Shown here: positions 8,483-17,231 of the stretch, in pieces
Layout of the letters: each line of letters starts with the position of its first letter
Position numbering within the stretch: the stretch's first letter is position 1
Assembly: GCA_013359335.1 (NCBI GenBank)
Contig: JABWBZ010000016.1
Coordinates: 1-35,513, forward strand
From: a bacterium
GTDB lineage: Bacteria; CLD3; SB21
Direction: 5' to 3'
DNA: 35,513 nucleotides
Program-made: the position numbers and the translations under genes
Notes under the pieces: generated by a model
The model's input: only the letters and a program-made list of their open reading frames with translations
What the model was told of the DNA's origin: nothing
Databases searched by the model: none

Positions 8483-9502
8483 TTATTTAACTTCGTTAAG
8501 GTAATTTTTTGCTAAAGGATAAAATTTGTTCCAACCGAAATAGGTCATTTCATGCCCCTGACCCAAAATTTCTTCGAGTTGAACATTGGGATAGACCGAA
8601 GAAACTTTTTCTGCATGTTTTTTCCCGTAGGCTTCATTCAATTCACTGTAAACGAACAGCACTTTCGTATTGAATTGATTAAGATTGGTTGTGAAATCGA
8701 ATCCGTATTTTTCCGCATAATCCAAAGAGGCCTTGTGGCAAATGGCGCCAAACCTCCAGTTAGGTTCGAGTCCTTCAACGCCTGTTTTGTTACCTTCTGC
8801 AAAATCCGCCGCAGCCATCAAGCCTGCTTTATAATCGAGCACACGGTGATCGTCGCCGGTGACGAATTGATCTAAATAAACAAAATCGTTGCTCGCTTCA
8901 TCGAAAAGCTGAAGTGTCTGGAAACGTTCGATATAGTCTTTGGTGTCTTTCCAGGTAAAACCACCCGGCTCGGCCAGAACAAGACCGCTGATTTTTCCAG
9001 GGTTTTGGTTAACGTATGCCGTCGCCAGCATCGCGCCCCACGATTGTCCCAATAGAAAAATTTTCTGAGCCGAATCTTTTCTGTAGTGATGGATGACGGC
9101 GTCCAGATCATCGATAAAAAGCTGAACTGTATAAATTTTTTCATCGTGCCTTTTGGAAAGCCCCGAACCTCTTTGGTCATACATGACGACAAAAAAACCG
9201 TCGTTCACAAACTCGGCACAATTGAGCAAGTAACGATAGTCGCCGCCAGGCCCGCCGTGAAGGGCGACGAGCATCGGATCATTCGGATTTCCAAATGATT
9301 CTGCATGAAGCTGCGTACCATTTACAGAAATGGAAGGCAACGACGGGTCTTCATCAACGGTTAATGGAACCAGCAGCCCCGGTTCATCCATTTCATGCGT
9401 CTCGCATGAATTCAAAACGGCCATCAACATGACACACAACAATAAAATTTTATGTGCTTGCCGGCTTGAAATTTCAATTGCCGATATCATCGAGGATATC
9501 AT
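8483..9502 (-). CDS. alpha/beta hydrolase, proline iminopeptidase-like, predicted lipoprotein
   Basis: The 339-residue protein starts at ATG 9502, which sits 5 bases after AAGGAG; the GTG two codons upstream lies inside that site. The N-terminal hydrophobic stretch ends in LNSC, a lipobox, so the enzyme is probably envelope-anchored. The oxyanion motif HGGPGGD, DQRGSGLS, the nucleophile elbow GQSWG and the late GQGHEM (catalytic His) match the S33 peptidase/haloperoxidase-like fold. The substrate is unknown. A membrane AraC regulator lies upstream on the same strand and is a candidate controller. Confidence 0.92.
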   Translation of the reverse strand: MISSMISAIEISSRQAHKILLLCVMLMAVLNSCETHEMDEPGLLVPLTVDEDPSLPSISVNGTQLHAESFGNPNDPMLVALHGGPGGDYRYLLNCAEFVNDGFFVVMYDQRGSGLSKRHDEKIYTVQLFIDDLDAVIHHYRKDSAQKIFLLGQSWGAMLATAYVNQNPGKISGLVLAEPGGFTWKDTKDYIERFQTLQLFDEASNDFVYLDQFVTGDDHRVLDYKAGLMAAADFAEGNKTGVEGLEPNWRFGAICHKASLDYAEKYGFDFTTNLNQFNTKVLFVYSELNEAYGKKHAEKVSSVYPNVQLEEILGQGHEMTYFGWNKFYPLAKNYLNEVK

Positions 9503-9650
9503 TTTCACTCCTTTTTAAAATTGTAATTGAAAGGCGTCTTTTCGAGCGCCACGTTATTTACGCCTTCAAAATACAATCTTTTCAAGGGGCTTTCGCCTCA
9601 AATTGTAAGATGGCACATGTTGTAAATCCTGAAAATACAGTGAGTTGCTG

Positions 9651-10778
9651 CTAGGCTGGCAATTTATTTAACCGGGCGAGATATTCGGAGGGCGTTTGGC
9701 CGCTAAATTTTTTAAAATTCCTGTTGAACGACGATTTGGAATTGAAACCGCAATCGTAGGATAAACCCAGTAAGTTAAGACTTTTATTTTCCTGCAATTG
9801 AACGGCGTGTTTGAATTCTTCTATTCTTTTGAAATTGATATAATCATAAAACGTCAGTTGCAGAACCTCATTGATGTATTGGGATAAATAATTCGGGTGT
9901 ACGTTTAATACGGAAGCTAGTTTATCCAGCGACAATTCCGGATCTAAAAATATTTTTTCTTCGTCGATCTTTCTTGTCAAGGCCGTTTCAATAAATTGTT
10001 TTTTTTCCGGCGAAAGTCCCGACGTTTCGTATTTTTTTGGGGACTCGTTATTATTCGCGTCTAATTTATCCGTTTGATTCGGCGTTGCCGTCGGACTGGC
10101 CAATGATGTACCGGTGAAAACAGGCGTCTGGCGAATACCGAAAAAGCCGATCAACAATACGAACATTGCGACAACGGTATTCGTCTCTACATCTGTTCCC
10201 AGAATTACGGTTATCCAAATAATCCCGATTCCGTAAGTAATGATTTGCAGCCATTTGAGATTGATTTTTTCGATATTAGAGAAAACGTCCCTGATTTTTT
10301 TCTGATAAATATTAATGCGGTATAACGACCACAACACGTATAGAATTCCGATGAGCACAATGGCTATATATCTTATGCGGTCTAAATCTTCAAATCCAAT
10401 GCCTGCATGGGTCATGACATATAGTTTTTGTTCGGCAGGCAAACTAAAAAATTTTATAGATAAATAAATCCCAAAAAACGTTATGGGTATGAAATGAAAA
10501 ATGTTGAAAAATTTCCTTGATGGCAAGCTACCTGTTAAGGCTGACACATAAATAAAAAGCAGAGGCGGGTGAAGGAAAGGCGTAATCAGGTTAATGCCGA
10601 TGAGAAATGAAAGGTTACTTTCATAAAGCTTGGCGGAATCAAAATAAAATAAAAATTGACTGACAACGATTATCAAAAGCCAGAACAAAAGTACGTTGTC
10701 AGCCGTTATTTTATTTTTTTTGAATAACAGCAATACAAACAAAAAAACAGATATGGCGATGCCAAATATAAATATCAT
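9651..10778 (-). CDS. membrane-anchored AraC family transcriptional regulator
   Basis: About seven hydrophobic helices fill residues 1-220. A polar linker rich in Asn, Asp and Thr follows, then a C-terminal AraC DNA-binding domain of ~100 residues. That domain has two helix-turn-helix units (LDKLASVLNVHPNYLSQYIN, and the GFNSKSSFNRNFKKFSGQTPSEY signature). This 7TM-AraC design is common in Bacteroidota and may sense a membrane or periplasmic signal. ATG 10778 opens directly on the first helix; an in-frame TTG eight codons upstream is possible, and neither has a strong ribosome binding site. A 148-base gap separates it from the hydrolase gene it may control. Confidence 0.88.
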   Translation of the reverse strand: MIFIFGIAISVFLFVLLLFKKNKITADNVLLFWLLIIVVSQFLFYFDSAKLYESNLSFLIGINLITPFLHPPLLFIYVSALTGSLPSRKFFNIFHFIPITFFGIYLSIKFFSLPAEQKLYVMTHAGIGFEDLDRIRYIAIVLIGILYVLWSLYRINIYQKKIRDVFSNIEKINLKWLQIITYGIGIIWITVILGTDVETNTVVAMFVLLIGFFGIRQTPVFTGTSLASPTATPNQTDKLDANNNESPKKYETSGLSPEKKQFIETALTRKIDEEKIFLDPELSLDKLASVLNVHPNYLSQYINEVLQLTFYDYINFKRIEEFKHAVQLQENKSLNLLGLSYDCGFNSKSSFNRNFKKFSGQTPSEYLARLNKLPA

Positions 10779-10847
10779 AATCGAACGATGATTATTCGAC
10801 AAATATATCTGTTATTCGAGCAATTTCATAGAACATTTTCGTATCGA

Positions 10848-12719
10848 TCATGCTTTTACATTATCGACCATGAGTTTGGCGACGAGTTTCGCAAAATTAG
10901 ACGGATCTTTCGGCTTGGAACCTTCCAACAAAAGCGCCTGATCGTACAAAAGCCCGGCGTATTCTTTTAACGTCGGGTGACTCTTGTCTTTTTCGAATAA
11001 CGCATTCATCGATTCGAAAAGCGAGTGCGAGGGATTGAGTTCTAAAATGCGTTTGCCGCCGGGAACGCTTTGTCCCATGGCTTTGAGGATGCGCTCCATA
11101 TTCTGATCCATATCGCCTTCATCGGCCACCAGCACGCACGCGGAGTCTTTAAGGCGGCTCGAAAAACGAACTTCTTTCACATCGTCTTTCAAAACGTCTT
11201 TGATGAGGTCGATCAGTTTTGAATATTTTTTCTGCGCATCTTTTTTCTGTGTTGCACGAGTCTTGTCGATGTCAATGTCGCCTTTAGTAACCGATTTTAC
11301 TTTTTTGCCCTGATATTCCAGTTCGTGTGAAATAAAGTCATCGATTTCATCCAACAGAAAAAGCACTTCGTAATCTTTTTCTTTGAAGGCTTCCAAATAA
11401 GGCGATTTTTCGAGTTCCTCGCGCGACGATCCGGTTATGTAATAAATTTCCTCCTGGCCGGATTTCATGCCGTCGACGTAATTTTTCAGCGTCGTGTATT
11501 TTCCGCGTTCCGTACGGGTCGATTCGAATAACATTAAATCGCGAAGGGCATCCTTTCGTTGCTGATCGACGTAGAGGCCTTCTTTGAGCGATTTACGAAA
11601 TTCATTATAAAATTCGACGTATTTTTCATATTCCGCCGTTTTCATTTCCGACAGCGTATCGAGAACTTTTTTGGTAATGTTTTTCTTAATGACTTCGATC
11701 TGGCGATTGGATTGCAAAATTTCACGCGAGACATTCAATGGCAGATCGGAGGACTCGACGACGCCTTTGACAAATCTCAAATAGACCGGAAGCAGTTCCT
11801 CACAGTGATCCATGATCTGTACGCGTTTGACATACAACGTCGGTCCGATTTTGTATTCTTTGTAAAACAAATCGAATGGCGCTTTTTGCGGAATAAAAAG
11901 CAACGCGGAAAATTCCGACGTACCTTCCGCTTTGAAATGAATCACTTTCGCCGGATCGGTAAAGTCATGAGAGACGTGTTTATAAAACTCGTTGTATTCT
12001 TCGGCTGTAATTTCCGATTTATCCTTCAGCCAGATTGCTTTTCTGGAATTGAGAGTTTCTTCGGTGATTTTTTTGTCTTTTTCAACATCCATACAAATCG
12101 GATGTTCGATATAATCGGAATATTTTTTGACAATACGGCGAATTTCCCATTCATCCAGAAAATGTTTTTCATCTTCTTTCAGATACAAAATCACGTCCGT
12201 ACCGCGCGAGGACCGTTCAAACGATTCGATTTCAAACGTTCCTTCCGCCTTCGATTCCCACCGAACGGCTTTATCTTTGGGCTCGCCCGCTTTACGTGAA
12301 ATGACGGCGATTTTTTCGGCCACCATAAAACCCGAATAAAAACCGACGCCAAACTGGCCAATGAGTTCAGGATGATCCTTGATTTGCTGAGAACTCAAAT
12401 GCTGTAAAAATTCTTTGGTACCGGAATGCGCAATGGTACCGAGCGAACGCACGATGTCCTCTTCATTCATTCCGATTCCGTTGTCGCTGATAGTAAGAGT
12501 GCCGGCTGACTTATCGGCTTTGATTTTGATTTTCCAATCGGCGTCGCCTTCGATAATCGATGTATTGGTCAGCGATTCATAGCGCACTTTATCAATGGCG
12601 TCGGACGCATTGGAAAGCAATTCACGCAAGAAAATTTCTTTATGGGAATACAGCGAATGGATCATCAGGTCCAGAAGCTGTTTCACTTCGGCCTTAAACT
12701 GCAGAGTCTGAACGGACAT
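10848..12719 (-). CDS. htpG: Hsp90-family molecular chaperone HtpG
   Basis: The 623-residue protein has the normal HtpG length. The N-terminal GHKL ATPase motifs are all present: ELLSNASDAIDK, DNGIGM, GTIAHSGT and IGQFGVGFYS. The middle domain carries GVVESSDLPLNVSREILQ, and the C-terminal dimerisation domain ends with AKLMVDNVKA. ATG 12719 follows GAGGTG by 6 bases; an in-frame GTG three codons upstream overlaps that site and is unlikely. It is an ATP-dependent cytosolic chaperone for stress-damaged clients. No CIRCE (HrcA) element is visible upstream. Confidence 0.98.
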   Translation of the reverse strand: MSVQTLQFKAEVKQLLDLMIHSLYSHKEIFLRELLSNASDAIDKVRYESLTNTSIIEGDADWKIKIKADKSAGTLTISDNGIGMNEEDIVRSLGTIAHSGTKEFLQHLSSQQIKDHPELIGQFGVGFYSGFMVAEKIAVISRKAGEPKDKAVRWESKAEGTFEIESFERSSRGTDVILYLKEDEKHFLDEWEIRRIVKKYSDYIEHPICMDVEKDKKITEETLNSRKAIWLKDKSEITAEEYNEFYKHVSHDFTDPAKVIHFKAEGTSEFSALLFIPQKAPFDLFYKEYKIGPTLYVKRVQIMDHCEELLPVYLRFVKGVVESSDLPLNVSREILQSNRQIEVIKKNITKKVLDTLSEMKTAEYEKYVEFYNEFRKSLKEGLYVDQQRKDALRDLMLFESTRTERGKYTTLKNYVDGMKSGQEEIYYITGSSREELEKSPYLEAFKEKDYEVLFLLDEIDDFISHELEYQGKKVKSVTKGDIDIDKTRATQKKDAQKKYSKLIDLIKDVLKDDVKEVRFSSRLKDSACVLVADEGDMDQNMERILKAMGQSVPGGKRILELNPSHSLFESMNALFEKDKSHPTLKEYAGLLYDQALLLEGSKPKDPSNFAKLVAKLMVDNVKA

Positions 12720-12797
12720 AATAATCACCTCGTTGTTGTTAACAATGCTTGGTTTTTTTAGCGGGTCGGAAAGTAAAAAATTTTAGGTGAAAATGCA

Positions 12798-12826
12798 ATA
12801 ATACTGTATTCAAAATTTTCTTGTAA
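12798..12826 (-). promoter_or_regulatory. possible promoter of htpG
   Basis: On the minus strand TTACAA and TATTAT are separated by exactly 17 bases. They lie about 80 bases upstream of the htpG start, in the 155-base divergent region shared with the AraC gene. The -35 match is only moderate, so this is tentative. Confidence 0.35.
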
Positions 12827-12874
12827 TTACTCAACTTTTCTTTATTATATTCGTTTTACACTAAAAACAAGGTT

Positions 12875-13720
12875 ATGCAAGCCGACATTGACATACTTCA
12901 TCATTCCGATTTTTATCGTGTTCTGGATTTTAAATGCCGTTGCACGGATCATGGCACGTCGCCGCGGGAATACGTCCAGTCTTTTTCCGTCAGTTTTATC
13001 CGCAAAGGCAATTTTATTTACAACGTATTTCGCCACTCCTACGATTCCTACAATGGAAAAATCCTTCTGACCAAAGCCGGTCACGAACATACGGTTACCC
13101 ACGCCCATCACGTTCCGGATGAATGCACCATTATTCAATTCAGCCAGCGCTTTTATCAGCATTTGATCGATCATTACCATTTGAAACGCCATTGGTTTTT
13201 TGGCAATTCCGATCTTCACTCGATACTGCTTTCCACCGATGTCGACCTCGAATATCTTCATCATCAAATTTTGATCAATAAAAAATCCGGCAATCGCTTG
13301 CTCACGGACAATCTGATCATGGAATTGGTTCATCAAATCATGGCTAATCTGGACATTAAACAAGCCATCTCCCCGATCGGCGATAAATTGAAAAAACATC
13401 ATTTAGTCACGATTGAACGCGCCAAGGAATATATAACCAATAATTTTTCAAACGATATTTCTTTGTCAGCCATTGCCGATTACTGTTATGTCAGCCCGTT
13501 TCATTTCAGCCGAATTTTCAAAACTTTTACCGCCCACTCGCCGTACCAATATCTGCAAAAAGTCCGATTGAAAAACTCCGAATGGCTGCTGCGGCAAACC
13601 GATTGGTCCGTGACGGATATTTGTTTTGCCTCGGGCTTTAATAGTCTTGAACACTTTATTACTTCTTTCAAACAAACTTACCGGCGCTCGCCTTCCCGAT
13701 TCCGGCAATCCGGAAAATAG
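12875..13720 (+). CDS. AraC family transcriptional regulator (soluble)
   Basis: The 281-residue protein has an N-terminal cupin-like sensing region (about 1-165, with many His, such as HEHTVTHAHHVPDE). A C-terminal AraC domain (about 178-280) has two helix-turn-helix units: LSAIADYCYVSPFHFSRIFK and the GFNSLEHFITSFKQTYRRSPSRFR signature. It is divergent from htpG. A small DinB-family gene follows 71 bases downstream on the same strand, an arrangement often seen when the regulator controls that gene. The His-rich sensing region may bind a metal or small ligand, but this is inference. Confidence 0.93.
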   Translation: MQADIDILHHSDFYRVLDFKCRCTDHGTSPREYVQSFSVSFIRKGNFIYNVFRHSYDSYNGKILLTKAGHEHTVTHAHHVPDECTIIQFSQRFYQHLIDHYHLKRHWFFGNSDLHSILLSTDVDLEYLHHQILINKKSGNRLLTDNLIMELVHQIMANLDIKQAISPIGDKLKKHHLVTIERAKEYITNNFSNDISLSAIADYCYVSPFHFSRIFKTFTAHSPYQYLQKVRLKNSEWLLRQTDWSVTDICFASGFNSLEHFITSFKQTYRRSPSRFRQSGK

Positions 13721-13791
13721 CAAGATTCCTTAAGCATCATTTTTCTTCGTTGGTTATCTTTCATGCGGCTAATAAACATGAAAGGTAAAAC

Positions 13792-14388
13792 ATGAATATT
13801 TTTTCTCGCAAAAAATTAGGAATTCTGTTTTTGTGCAGCGGATATTTTTTGTGCATGGCATTTCAATGGCCGGCAGAAAACTTTTCTTCCCGCGAAAAAA
13901 CAGCAAAATTCCTTAAGAACCCCGCCAAAGTTACGTTTATATTTTCCGACGCAGAACACAAAATGAAAGGTGAAACCATGAAACAGCAATTATTGGCCGC
14001 TATCGAAAAGACACGCCAGTACACCCTGAATATGGGTGAAGCCATGCCGGCAGAAAAGTATAATTTCAAACCCGATTCGGCAGTTTGGACGTACGGTGAA
14101 CTGATGCATCACATCGCTTACGGAATCGTTTGGATGGAAGAAAATTATCTCAGAAAAACAAAATCCGAATGGAATCCGCCGAAAACGGACGGGAAAAAAA
14201 CAGAAGTGATGAATTATCTCAAGCAATCGCTCGATATCCTGCAGCGCAGCGTTGCGTCCACCGGCGAAGTGAGTGAGGATTTTATCAATTCCTTTTACCT
14301 GATCATCGAACATACGGCGCATCATCGCGGCCAGGCAACAACCTATTTGCGCTGTTGCAAAATCGTACCGCCGGAATATCCGTTTTAA
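13792..14388 (+). CDS. DinB family protein, start uncertain
   Basis: The C-terminal ~135 residues form a DinB four-helix bundle. The expected metal-binding His are present in MHHIAYG and EHTAHHRGQATTYL. From ATG 13792 the product is 198 residues with a hydrophobic, signal-like leader (LGILFLCSGYFLCMAF). From internal ATG 13978 it is 136 residues, closer to the core family length. Both starts follow a near-identical ATGAAAGGT leader. The longer form would be exported, the shorter cytosolic; I keep the longer one but cannot decide. Family members include metal-dependent thiol transferases, but the substrate here is unknown. Confidence 0.82.
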   Translation: MNIFSRKKLGILFLCSGYFLCMAFQWPAENFSSREKTAKFLKNPAKVTFIFSDAEHKMKGETMKQQLLAAIEKTRQYTLNMGEAMPAEKYNFKPDSAVWTYGELMHHIAYGIVWMEENYLRKTKSEWNPPKTDGKKTEVMNYLKQSLDILQRSVASTGEVSEDFINSFYLIIEHTAHHRGQATTYLRCCKIVPPEYPF

Positions 14389-14411
14389 TTCAATACTCCA
14401 ACTCTTCAGCC

Positions 14412-14448
14412 AAGGTCAGAAGAAGCTTTTCTTTTGACCTTTTTTTTT
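14412..14448 (+). terminator. rho-independent terminator after dinB-like gene
   Basis: AAGGTCA (14412-14418) pairs with TGACCTT (14435-14441), with further partial pairing inside. The stem runs into nine T residues. It lies 24 bases past the DinB stop and just before the ribosome binding site of the SDR gene, so it separates the two transcripts. Confidence 0.85.
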
Positions 14449-14472
14449 ATATGTTTCAAAAAAGGAATTTCG

Positions 14473-15162
14473 ATGCTTCAAAATAAAATTTGCATCATTA
14501 CGGGCGCATCCGGCGGACTTGGCAAAACCGTTGTCAGAAAATTTATCGACAACGGCGCAACCGTTATTGCCGTAGACGCAGCGAAAGCCGCCGATCTCAT
14601 TGAATCGGATAGCCTGGTTTTCCATCCGTGTAATATTTTAGATGAATCAAACGTACGCCAGCTTATGCGTGATGTGACTGATCAATTTAAACGGCTTGAT
14701 GCCGTGTTAAATTTAGTCGGCGGCATTTATCCATGGTCCAATGTCACGGAAATCGAAACTTCGGTATGGGAAAAAACAATCGAACTTAATTTGAAATCGG
14801 TTTTTCTATGTTCACGTGAGGCCCTGAAGATCATGATTCCGCAACGATCCGGCAAGATCGTTAATGTCGGCGCCGGTGCGGGTTTAAAAGGCGGAGCGCA
14901 AGCCGGCCCTTATGGCGCAGCCAAAGCCAGCGTAATTAATTTGACTGAAACGATGGCAGAAGAAAATAAACCGAATAATATCCAGATCAACGCGATCATT
15001 CCAAGTATCATCGATACGCCGGCCAATCGCAAAGCTATGCCGGACGCCGATTTTTCTAAATGGGTTCGTGCCGGAGAAATCGCTGAATTGTTGATATTTC
15101 TTGCTTCAGACGCTTCATCCGGTGTCACCGGTTCTATCATTAAAATTCCCGGGCGAGTATGA
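14473..15162 (+). CDS. SDR family oxidoreductase lacking the canonical catalytic Ser
   Basis: ATG 14473 follows AAAGGAA and gives 229 residues; an upstream in-frame ATG at 14434 would begin inside the preceding terminator. The Rossmann dinucleotide motif TGASGGLG is at 10-17, the structural Asn is N106, and the YGAAK active-site pair is Tyr147/Lys151. The position 13 residues before the Tyr, normally Ser, is Ala134 (sequence VNVGAGAGLKGG). The NNAG motif is replaced by NLVGG. It may have reduced or altered activity. It overlaps lpxA by 4 bases (ATGA), so the two are translationally coupled. Its substrate is unknown. Confidence 0.93.
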   Translation: MLQNKICIITGASGGLGKTVVRKFIDNGATVIAVDAAKAADLIESDSLVFHPCNILDESNVRQLMRDVTDQFKRLDAVLNLVGGIYPWSNVTEIETSVWEKTIELNLKSVFLCSREALKIMIPQRSGKIVNVGAGAGLKGGAQAGPYGAAKASVINLTETMAEENKPNNIQINAIIPSIIDTPANRKAMPDADFSKWVRAGEIAELLIFLASDASSGVTGSIIKIPGRV

Positions 15163-15926
15163 TTCATCCGACCGCCATTATTTCTCCCGATGCGGCATTA
15201 CAATCCGGCGTGTCCGTCGATGCTTTCTCAATCATTGATCGCGATGTGACGATCGGAGAAGATTCCTCTATCGCCGCCAATGTCCGCATCGAACCCTTCA
15301 CAACTCTTGGAAAACGTTGTAAGATATTTCACGGAGCGGTGATCGGTGGTATTCCGCAAGACCTGAAATTTAATGGTGAGCCTTCCGAGTTAATCATTGG
15401 CGACGATACTGCAGTTCGTGAATACGCCGTCATTCATCGAGGTACGGCTGCAACCGGTAAAACCGTAATCGGAAAAAATTGCCTGATCATGAACTACGTG
15501 CACGTCGCTCACGATTGCGTAATTGGCAATCATGTGATTCTTTCGAATGCTGTGAATATGGCAGGTCATGTGATTATTGAAGATTTTGCGGGAATCGGAG
15601 GGATGGTTCCGGTGCATCAATTCATCCGCATCGGGCAACACGCGTTCGTCGGCGGTGGTTACCGCATTGCACAGGACGTTCCGCCCTACGTGCTGGCTGC
15701 AGGGGAGCCTTTGCGTTACGCCGGGCTAAATTACGTCGGACTTCGAAGAAGAAATTTTTCTGAGGAACAAATTCGCTCGATAGAAAAAGCTTACCATATT
15801 CTTTATCGTGAAAAGCTGAATCGTGCGACGGCTTTAACCCGAATTAAAGAAGCAATGTCTCTCACGCCTGAAATCGAATCGATCATTAATTTTTTTGAAA
15901 AAAGCGAACGCGGCGTAATTAGGTGA
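15159..15926 (+). CDS. lpxA: acyl-ACP--UDP-N-acetylglucosamine O-acyltransferase LpxA
   Basis: The 255-residue protein catalyses the first step of lipid A synthesis, transfer of a 3-hydroxyacyl chain from ACP to UDP-GlcNAc. The left-handed beta-helix hexapeptide repeats run through ~1-185. His118, in NYVHVAHDC, corresponds to catalytic His125 of E. coli. IGGMVPVHQFIRIGQHAFVGGG and AQDVPPYVLAAGEP are the family signatures. The C-terminal helical domain follows. It is not next to lpxD, fabZ or lpxB, the common cluster; it is instead coupled by an ATGA overlap to an SDR gene. It marks the host as an LPS-making Gram-negative. Confidence 0.97.
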   Translation: MIHPTAIISPDAALQSGVSVDAFSIIDRDVTIGEDSSIAANVRIEPFTTLGKRCKIFHGAVIGGIPQDLKFNGEPSELIIGDDTAVREYAVIHRGTAATGKTVIGKNCLIMNYVHVAHDCVIGNHVILSNAVNMAGHVIIEDFAGIGGMVPVHQFIRIGQHAFVGGGYRIAQDVPPYVLAAGEPLRYAGLNYVGLRRRNFSEEQIRSIEKAYHILYREKLNRATALTRIKEAMSLTPEIESIINFFEKSERGVIR

Positions 15927-15935
15927 AAACCCTGT

Positions 15936-15959
15936 CAGTTCGAGTGGAATCGAGAACTG
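15936..15959. repeat. REP-like palindrome 1
   Basis: CAGTTCGA and TCGAGAACTG form an imperfect inverted repeat (24 bases) in the 84-base gap between the convergent lpxA and ABC permease genes. It has no T-run. The CAGTTC-TCGA sequence type resembles repetitive extragenic palindromes common in Bacteroidota-like genomes. Confidence 0.55.
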
Positions 15960-15980
15960 AACAAAAAAATAGTCGCTTCT

Positions 15981-15996
15981 TCCCGATGAATCGGGA
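15981..15996. repeat. REP-like palindrome 2
   Basis: TCCCGAT and ATCGGGA form a perfect 7-bp stem with a 2-base spacer, 21 bases after the first palindrome. Together they may act as a bidirectional stem-loop between the converging transcripts, though neither has a U-tract. Confidence 0.5.
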
Positions 15997-16010
15997 CTCA
16001 AGTGGCGGCA

Positions 16011-17231
16011 TTACCTCGATCTATACCATCGCCATATTTCCTTCACGGTCGGCCGTTTTCCGTACATCAGCAACGCCACTTCAAACACCCGGCTTGAAAA
16101 ACGCATTGTCAAAATCAAAAAAATAATCAATGTCACTATTGTTCCGATAATATGATACACCGGCGGTTCGGAAATAACGATGCGTAAAATCATTAACGTC
16201 GGAGTCAATGGCGGAAAATACGATAAAATATTGACCAACAGTGAATCTGGATCTTGTAAAACGAGGATGGCAAAAGCAACCGGAATCACGCCAATGGCCG
16301 AAATGACTCCCTGGATGTGTTGAATGTCCTGATCGGATGATACCACGGCTCCAATAATCGAAAAAATCGACGCCAGCATGAAATACCCCAAAACAAAATA
16401 AACTATAAAAAGCGAAATTACCTGCGGCGACAAAATGCTCAACGCCATCGGCCCCCCGAAAACCAATCCGGCCAGCATCCAGATGACGATCTGAGTCAAG
16501 CCGACCATACCGAGTCCCAGAATTTTTCCAACCATCAACTCTTTCGGCGTTACGGAAGAAATTAAAACTTCAATCACGCGATTATTTTTTTCCTCCGCCA
16601 CGCCGCGCATAAACGCGCTGCCGGAATTAAAAATCGAGAAAAATAACATCATCACGAAAATAATCGCCGCAATGTATTTTTGCATGATTTTGGATTCGTC
16701 GTTGATCTGAGAAACTTCCACATCGATTTTTCGCGCCACATTCCGGACATCAAACACGTTCACATTCATCCGGCGCAATTGTTCAACCAGGATCACGTCG
16801 CTCAGCGCGTTTTCCAATTGCCGCAGACTCTCGAAACTCCCGGTTCCTTTGACGTAATATTTCACCGTTTTTTTGGCAAAGATCGAATCGTCGAGAAACA
16901 AGTAACCGTCAACAATACCCTTGTTGACCAATTCCTTGCCGTCGCGATCTGCACGCAAAGCATCATCTGCAGGAATTTCGAGAAAATTGAATAAATGAGA
17001 TTGATTGGACTCGGCTATTTTCAGCTTCAGCGACTCCAGCGCAAAACTCGTCGCATCGGCAACCGCAATATTGGCCGTTTTTTGATTTTCACGTGAAGCA
17101 AAATAAGTAGGAACGAGTGTAAAACCGATGATAAATGTGGGCATAAAAATAATCGAAAAGATAAATCCTTTCGATTTTATTTTTTGCGTGTATTCCCACA
17201 GAAAAATATGGAAGGTTTTTTTCGTAAACAT
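16011..17231 (-). CDS. ABC-2 type (NatB-like) transporter permease
   Basis: The 406-residue protein has one N-terminal membrane helix (about 22-42). A soluble extracytoplasmic region of ~140 residues follows, then five to six helices in the C-terminal half, as in NatB/ABC-2 permeases. Its ATG overlaps the stop of the thioredoxin-fold gene (TGATG), so translation is coupled. No ATPase subunit lies in the window; a NatA-like partner must be encoded elsewhere. The substrate cannot be predicted. Confidence 0.9.
   Translation of the reverse strand: MFTKKTFHIFLWEYTQKIKSKGFIFSIIFMPTFIIGFTLVPTYFASRENQKTANIAVADATSFALESLKLKIAESNQSHLFNFLEIPADDALRADRDGKELVNKGIVDGYLFLDDSIFAKKTVKYYVKGTGSFESLRQLENALSDVILVEQLRRMNVNVFDVRNVARKIDVEVSQINDESKIMQKYIAAIIFVMMLFFSIFNSGSAFMRGVAEEKNNRVIEVLISSVTPKELMVGKILGLGMVGLTQIVIWMLAGLVFGGPMALSILSPQVISLFIVYFVLGYFMLASIFSIIGAVVSSDQDIQHIQGVISAIGVIPVAFAILVLQDPDSLLVNILSYFPPLTPTLMILRIVISEPPVYHIIGTIVTLIIFLILTMRFSSRVFEVALLMYGKRPTVKEIWRWYRSR

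Noticed and set aside
11559-12299. 246-codon plus-strand ORF opposite htpG
   Set aside because: It is antisense to a clear HtpG reading frame, with Phe-rich composition expected from the reverse strand of Lys/Glu-rich coding.
12729-12874. CIRCE element for HrcA control of htpG
   Set aside because: No TTAGCACTC-type inverted repeat is present in the divergent region.
15923-16126. 67-codon plus-strand ORF after lpxA
   Set aside because: It runs through two palindromes and into the antisense of the ABC permease 3' end; composition is not protein-like.
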